Shown here: piece by piece, positions 62,982 through 64,000 of the stretch
How positions within the stretch are numbered: position 1 is the stretch's first letter
Layout of the letters: every line of letters starts with the position of its first letter
NCBI GenBank assembly: GCA_002368175.1
Contig: AP018172.1
Span: 5,087,001-5,151,000 of the forward strand
DNA from: Calothrix sp. NIES-2098
GTDB taxonomy: Bacteria; Cyanobacteriota; Cyanobacteriia; Cyanobacteriales; Nostocaceae
Direction of reading: 5' to 3'
Length of the DNA: 64,000 bases
The notes under the pieces: generated by a model
What the model saw: only the letters and a program-made list of their open reading frames with translations
Databases searched by the model: none
Told to the model about the DNA's origin: nothing
Made by a program: the position numbers and the translations under genes

Positions 62982-64000
62982 CTAACGACGCATATGTTTT
63001 TCTAAAATTTTCTCGGCTCTGGGTTTATAAATTAGATGGAATAAGCTGTCCACGTAGCGGACTCTGGCTTCGGTATTTTCGGGAGCGACAAAATTCCAGA
63101 ACCCATAAATTTTAGCTAGCAAAAGTAACTGATTGCTGTGTATCTGCCAGTTGTACTTATTATGAATGCGTTTAATCATCCAATGTGAGACTTCATCCCA
63201 ATGTTCGGGATTAGCATCGCATTGGTTGAAGAAATCTAACATTCTGTTGGCAGATCCTTCTAAATCTGTAGGGTTGAGCGTAAATTTATGTTCTCGCTCC
63301 TCAATAATTTCTAAAGCACCGCCAAATTGAGTGGCGAAAGTTGGTAAACCAGAAATCATGGCTTCCAAAATGCTTCTCCCAAAGGCTTCAAAGCGGGCAA
63401 AGTGGACATATATGCCCTTTTTATCGGCAACTACTCGATAGGCTTCGCCAATGTCACCGCCAGGTAGACGCATCCCCAGCCAACGGATATGGCCGTGAAG
63501 ATTGTATTGATTAATAATGTCGTGAAGTTTTTGAATTTCTGCGGCTTCTTCGGCGTTGATGGCTTCTGATGTATGCAATTTGCTGGTTAATATCAACAAG
63601 TTGCAATGCTCTTGCAAAGCCTGACTTTTACCAAAGCACTCAGCCAAGCCAGTCAGATTTTTGATGGAGATAATCGGTGCTACAGACAAAATTGGCCGCT
63701 TCTCAGGGTTATCTAAACGACCCAAAATCTGGGAATCTTCGCGGTGAAAAAGTAGGTCGTTGAGATTTTGGCGCAGCTTGGGATCTCGATGTTCCACACG
63801 GCTGAAAGGAAAAAATATATTCTCGTTGACTCCTGGTGGTACTACATTGAACTTATGACTAAATAGATCGATACCATCGATCGCGTGATACAGCTGCGGC
63901 ATCGTAAAACATTTGTAAGACTCATACTGTCCAATATTCTCTGGCGTGCCGACAATTTCTTGGTAAGACGAGGTAACAATAAAGTCGGCGGCATTCATGT
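62982..64000 (-). CDS. susA: Sucrose synthase, C-terminal part (runs off right edge)
   Basis: Reversible cleavage of sucrose with UDP (or ADP) to NDP-glucose and fructose. The visible 338 residues are most of the GT-B catalytic part: ADFIVTSSYQEIVGTPENIG, YHAIDGIDLFSHKFNVVPPG, ARFEAFGRSILEAMISGLP and FATQFGGALEII, as in plant and cyanobacterial sucrose synthases. The N-terminal 450 or so residues lie beyond base 64000, so the ATG near 63998 is internal. It is followed on the same strand by the GH65-phosphoglucomutase gene 112 bp away; the pair suggests sugar use, possibly in heterocysts. Confidence 0.9.
   Translation of the reverse strand, partial: MNAADFIVTSSYQEIVGTPENIGQYESYKCFTMPQLYHAIDGIDLFSHKFNVVPPGVNENIFFPFSRVEHRDPKLRQNLNDLLFHREDSQILGRLDNPEKRPILSVAPIISIKNLTGLAECFGKSQALQEHCNLLILTSKLHTSEAINAEEAAEIQKLHDIINQYNLHGHIRWLGMRLPGGDIGEAYRVVADKKGIYVHFARFEAFGRSILEAMISGLPTFATQFGGALEIIEEREHKFTLNPTDLEGSANRMLDFFNQCDANPEHWDEVSHWMIKRIHNKYNWQIHSNQLLLLAKIYGFWNFVAPENTEARVRYVDSLFHLIYKPRAEKILEKHMRR

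Overview
The window comes from a heterocyst-type filamentous cyanobacterium (Nostocales; Nostoc, Calothrix or a relative). The reasons are the frequent HIP1 octamer GCGATCGC, a nifB-fdxN-nifS-nifU-nifH-nifD cluster with nifV-nifZ-nifT beyond the nifB promoter, cobalamin genes under B12 riboswitches, sucrose synthase, and dense short tandem and palindromic repeats between genes. No rRNA, tRNA or CRISPR array was seen.

Layout. 1-6.9 kb: nitrogenase genes on the minus strand (nifB, fdxN, nifS, nifU, nifH, nifD; nifK presumably lies beyond the left edge). nifD and fdxN are both free of the large excision elements known from Anabaena. 6.9-8.6 kb: a 1.7-kb gene-free control region with six copies of an octamer TGTACTCA/TGAGTACA and one candidate NtcA site. 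8.6-10.2 kb: nifV-nifZ-nifT on the plus strand, bracketed by two inverted copies of a small MITE. 10.4-15.3 kb: one unknown gene and a CUT1-type sugar/osmolyte ABC importer. 15.8-28.3 kb: a ClC-family protein, an orphan ABC-2 permease, two glycosyltransferases, a large PhoD-like phosphatase, a KTSC protein, a class A penicillin-binding protein and a zinc peptidase. 28.5-37.8 kb: two divergent chemotaxis-type operons (cheA-cheW-mcp-cheB-cheR and cheY-cheC-hybrid kinase) separated by a lone InsA-like protein. 37.9-39.6 kb: an FAD monooxygenase and a Uma2 protein.

39.7-52.8 kb: a cobalamin-biosynthesis region (cobG-cobH-cobI under one riboswitch, divergent cobL, then a DUF1636 gene and cobK downstream of a second riboswitch). 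It is broken by an accessory island at about 44.05-50.7 kb. The island carries a tight three-gene unit: a CBS-like/zinc-ribbon protein, a multi-pass membrane protein, and a CHAT protease joined through a membrane segment to 16 WD40 units. This unit is the best candidate for an undescribed system, possibly a protease-triggered membrane-acting conflict or defence system. Uma2 genes, one decayed and one intact, lie on either side. A decayed insertion sequence with a 6-bp target duplication sits exactly at the start codon of cobK.

52.9-64 kb: an outer-membrane-like protein, an RDD/pentapeptide-repeat protein, small secreted or membrane proteins, an Rrf2 regulator, an adenosine-specific kinase, a 51-residue membrane protein, a GH65 phosphorylase fused to beta-phosphoglucomutase, and the C-terminal part of sucrose synthase running off the right edge.

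How it works together: the nif genes make the nitrogenase, its cofactor and its Fe-S clusters. The cob genes supply parts of the corrin pathway (cobG, H, I, K, L present; the other steps are not in the window). The sucrose synthase and GH65-phosphoglucomutase genes could process disaccharides, the usual carbon supply of heterocysts; this last link is inference.
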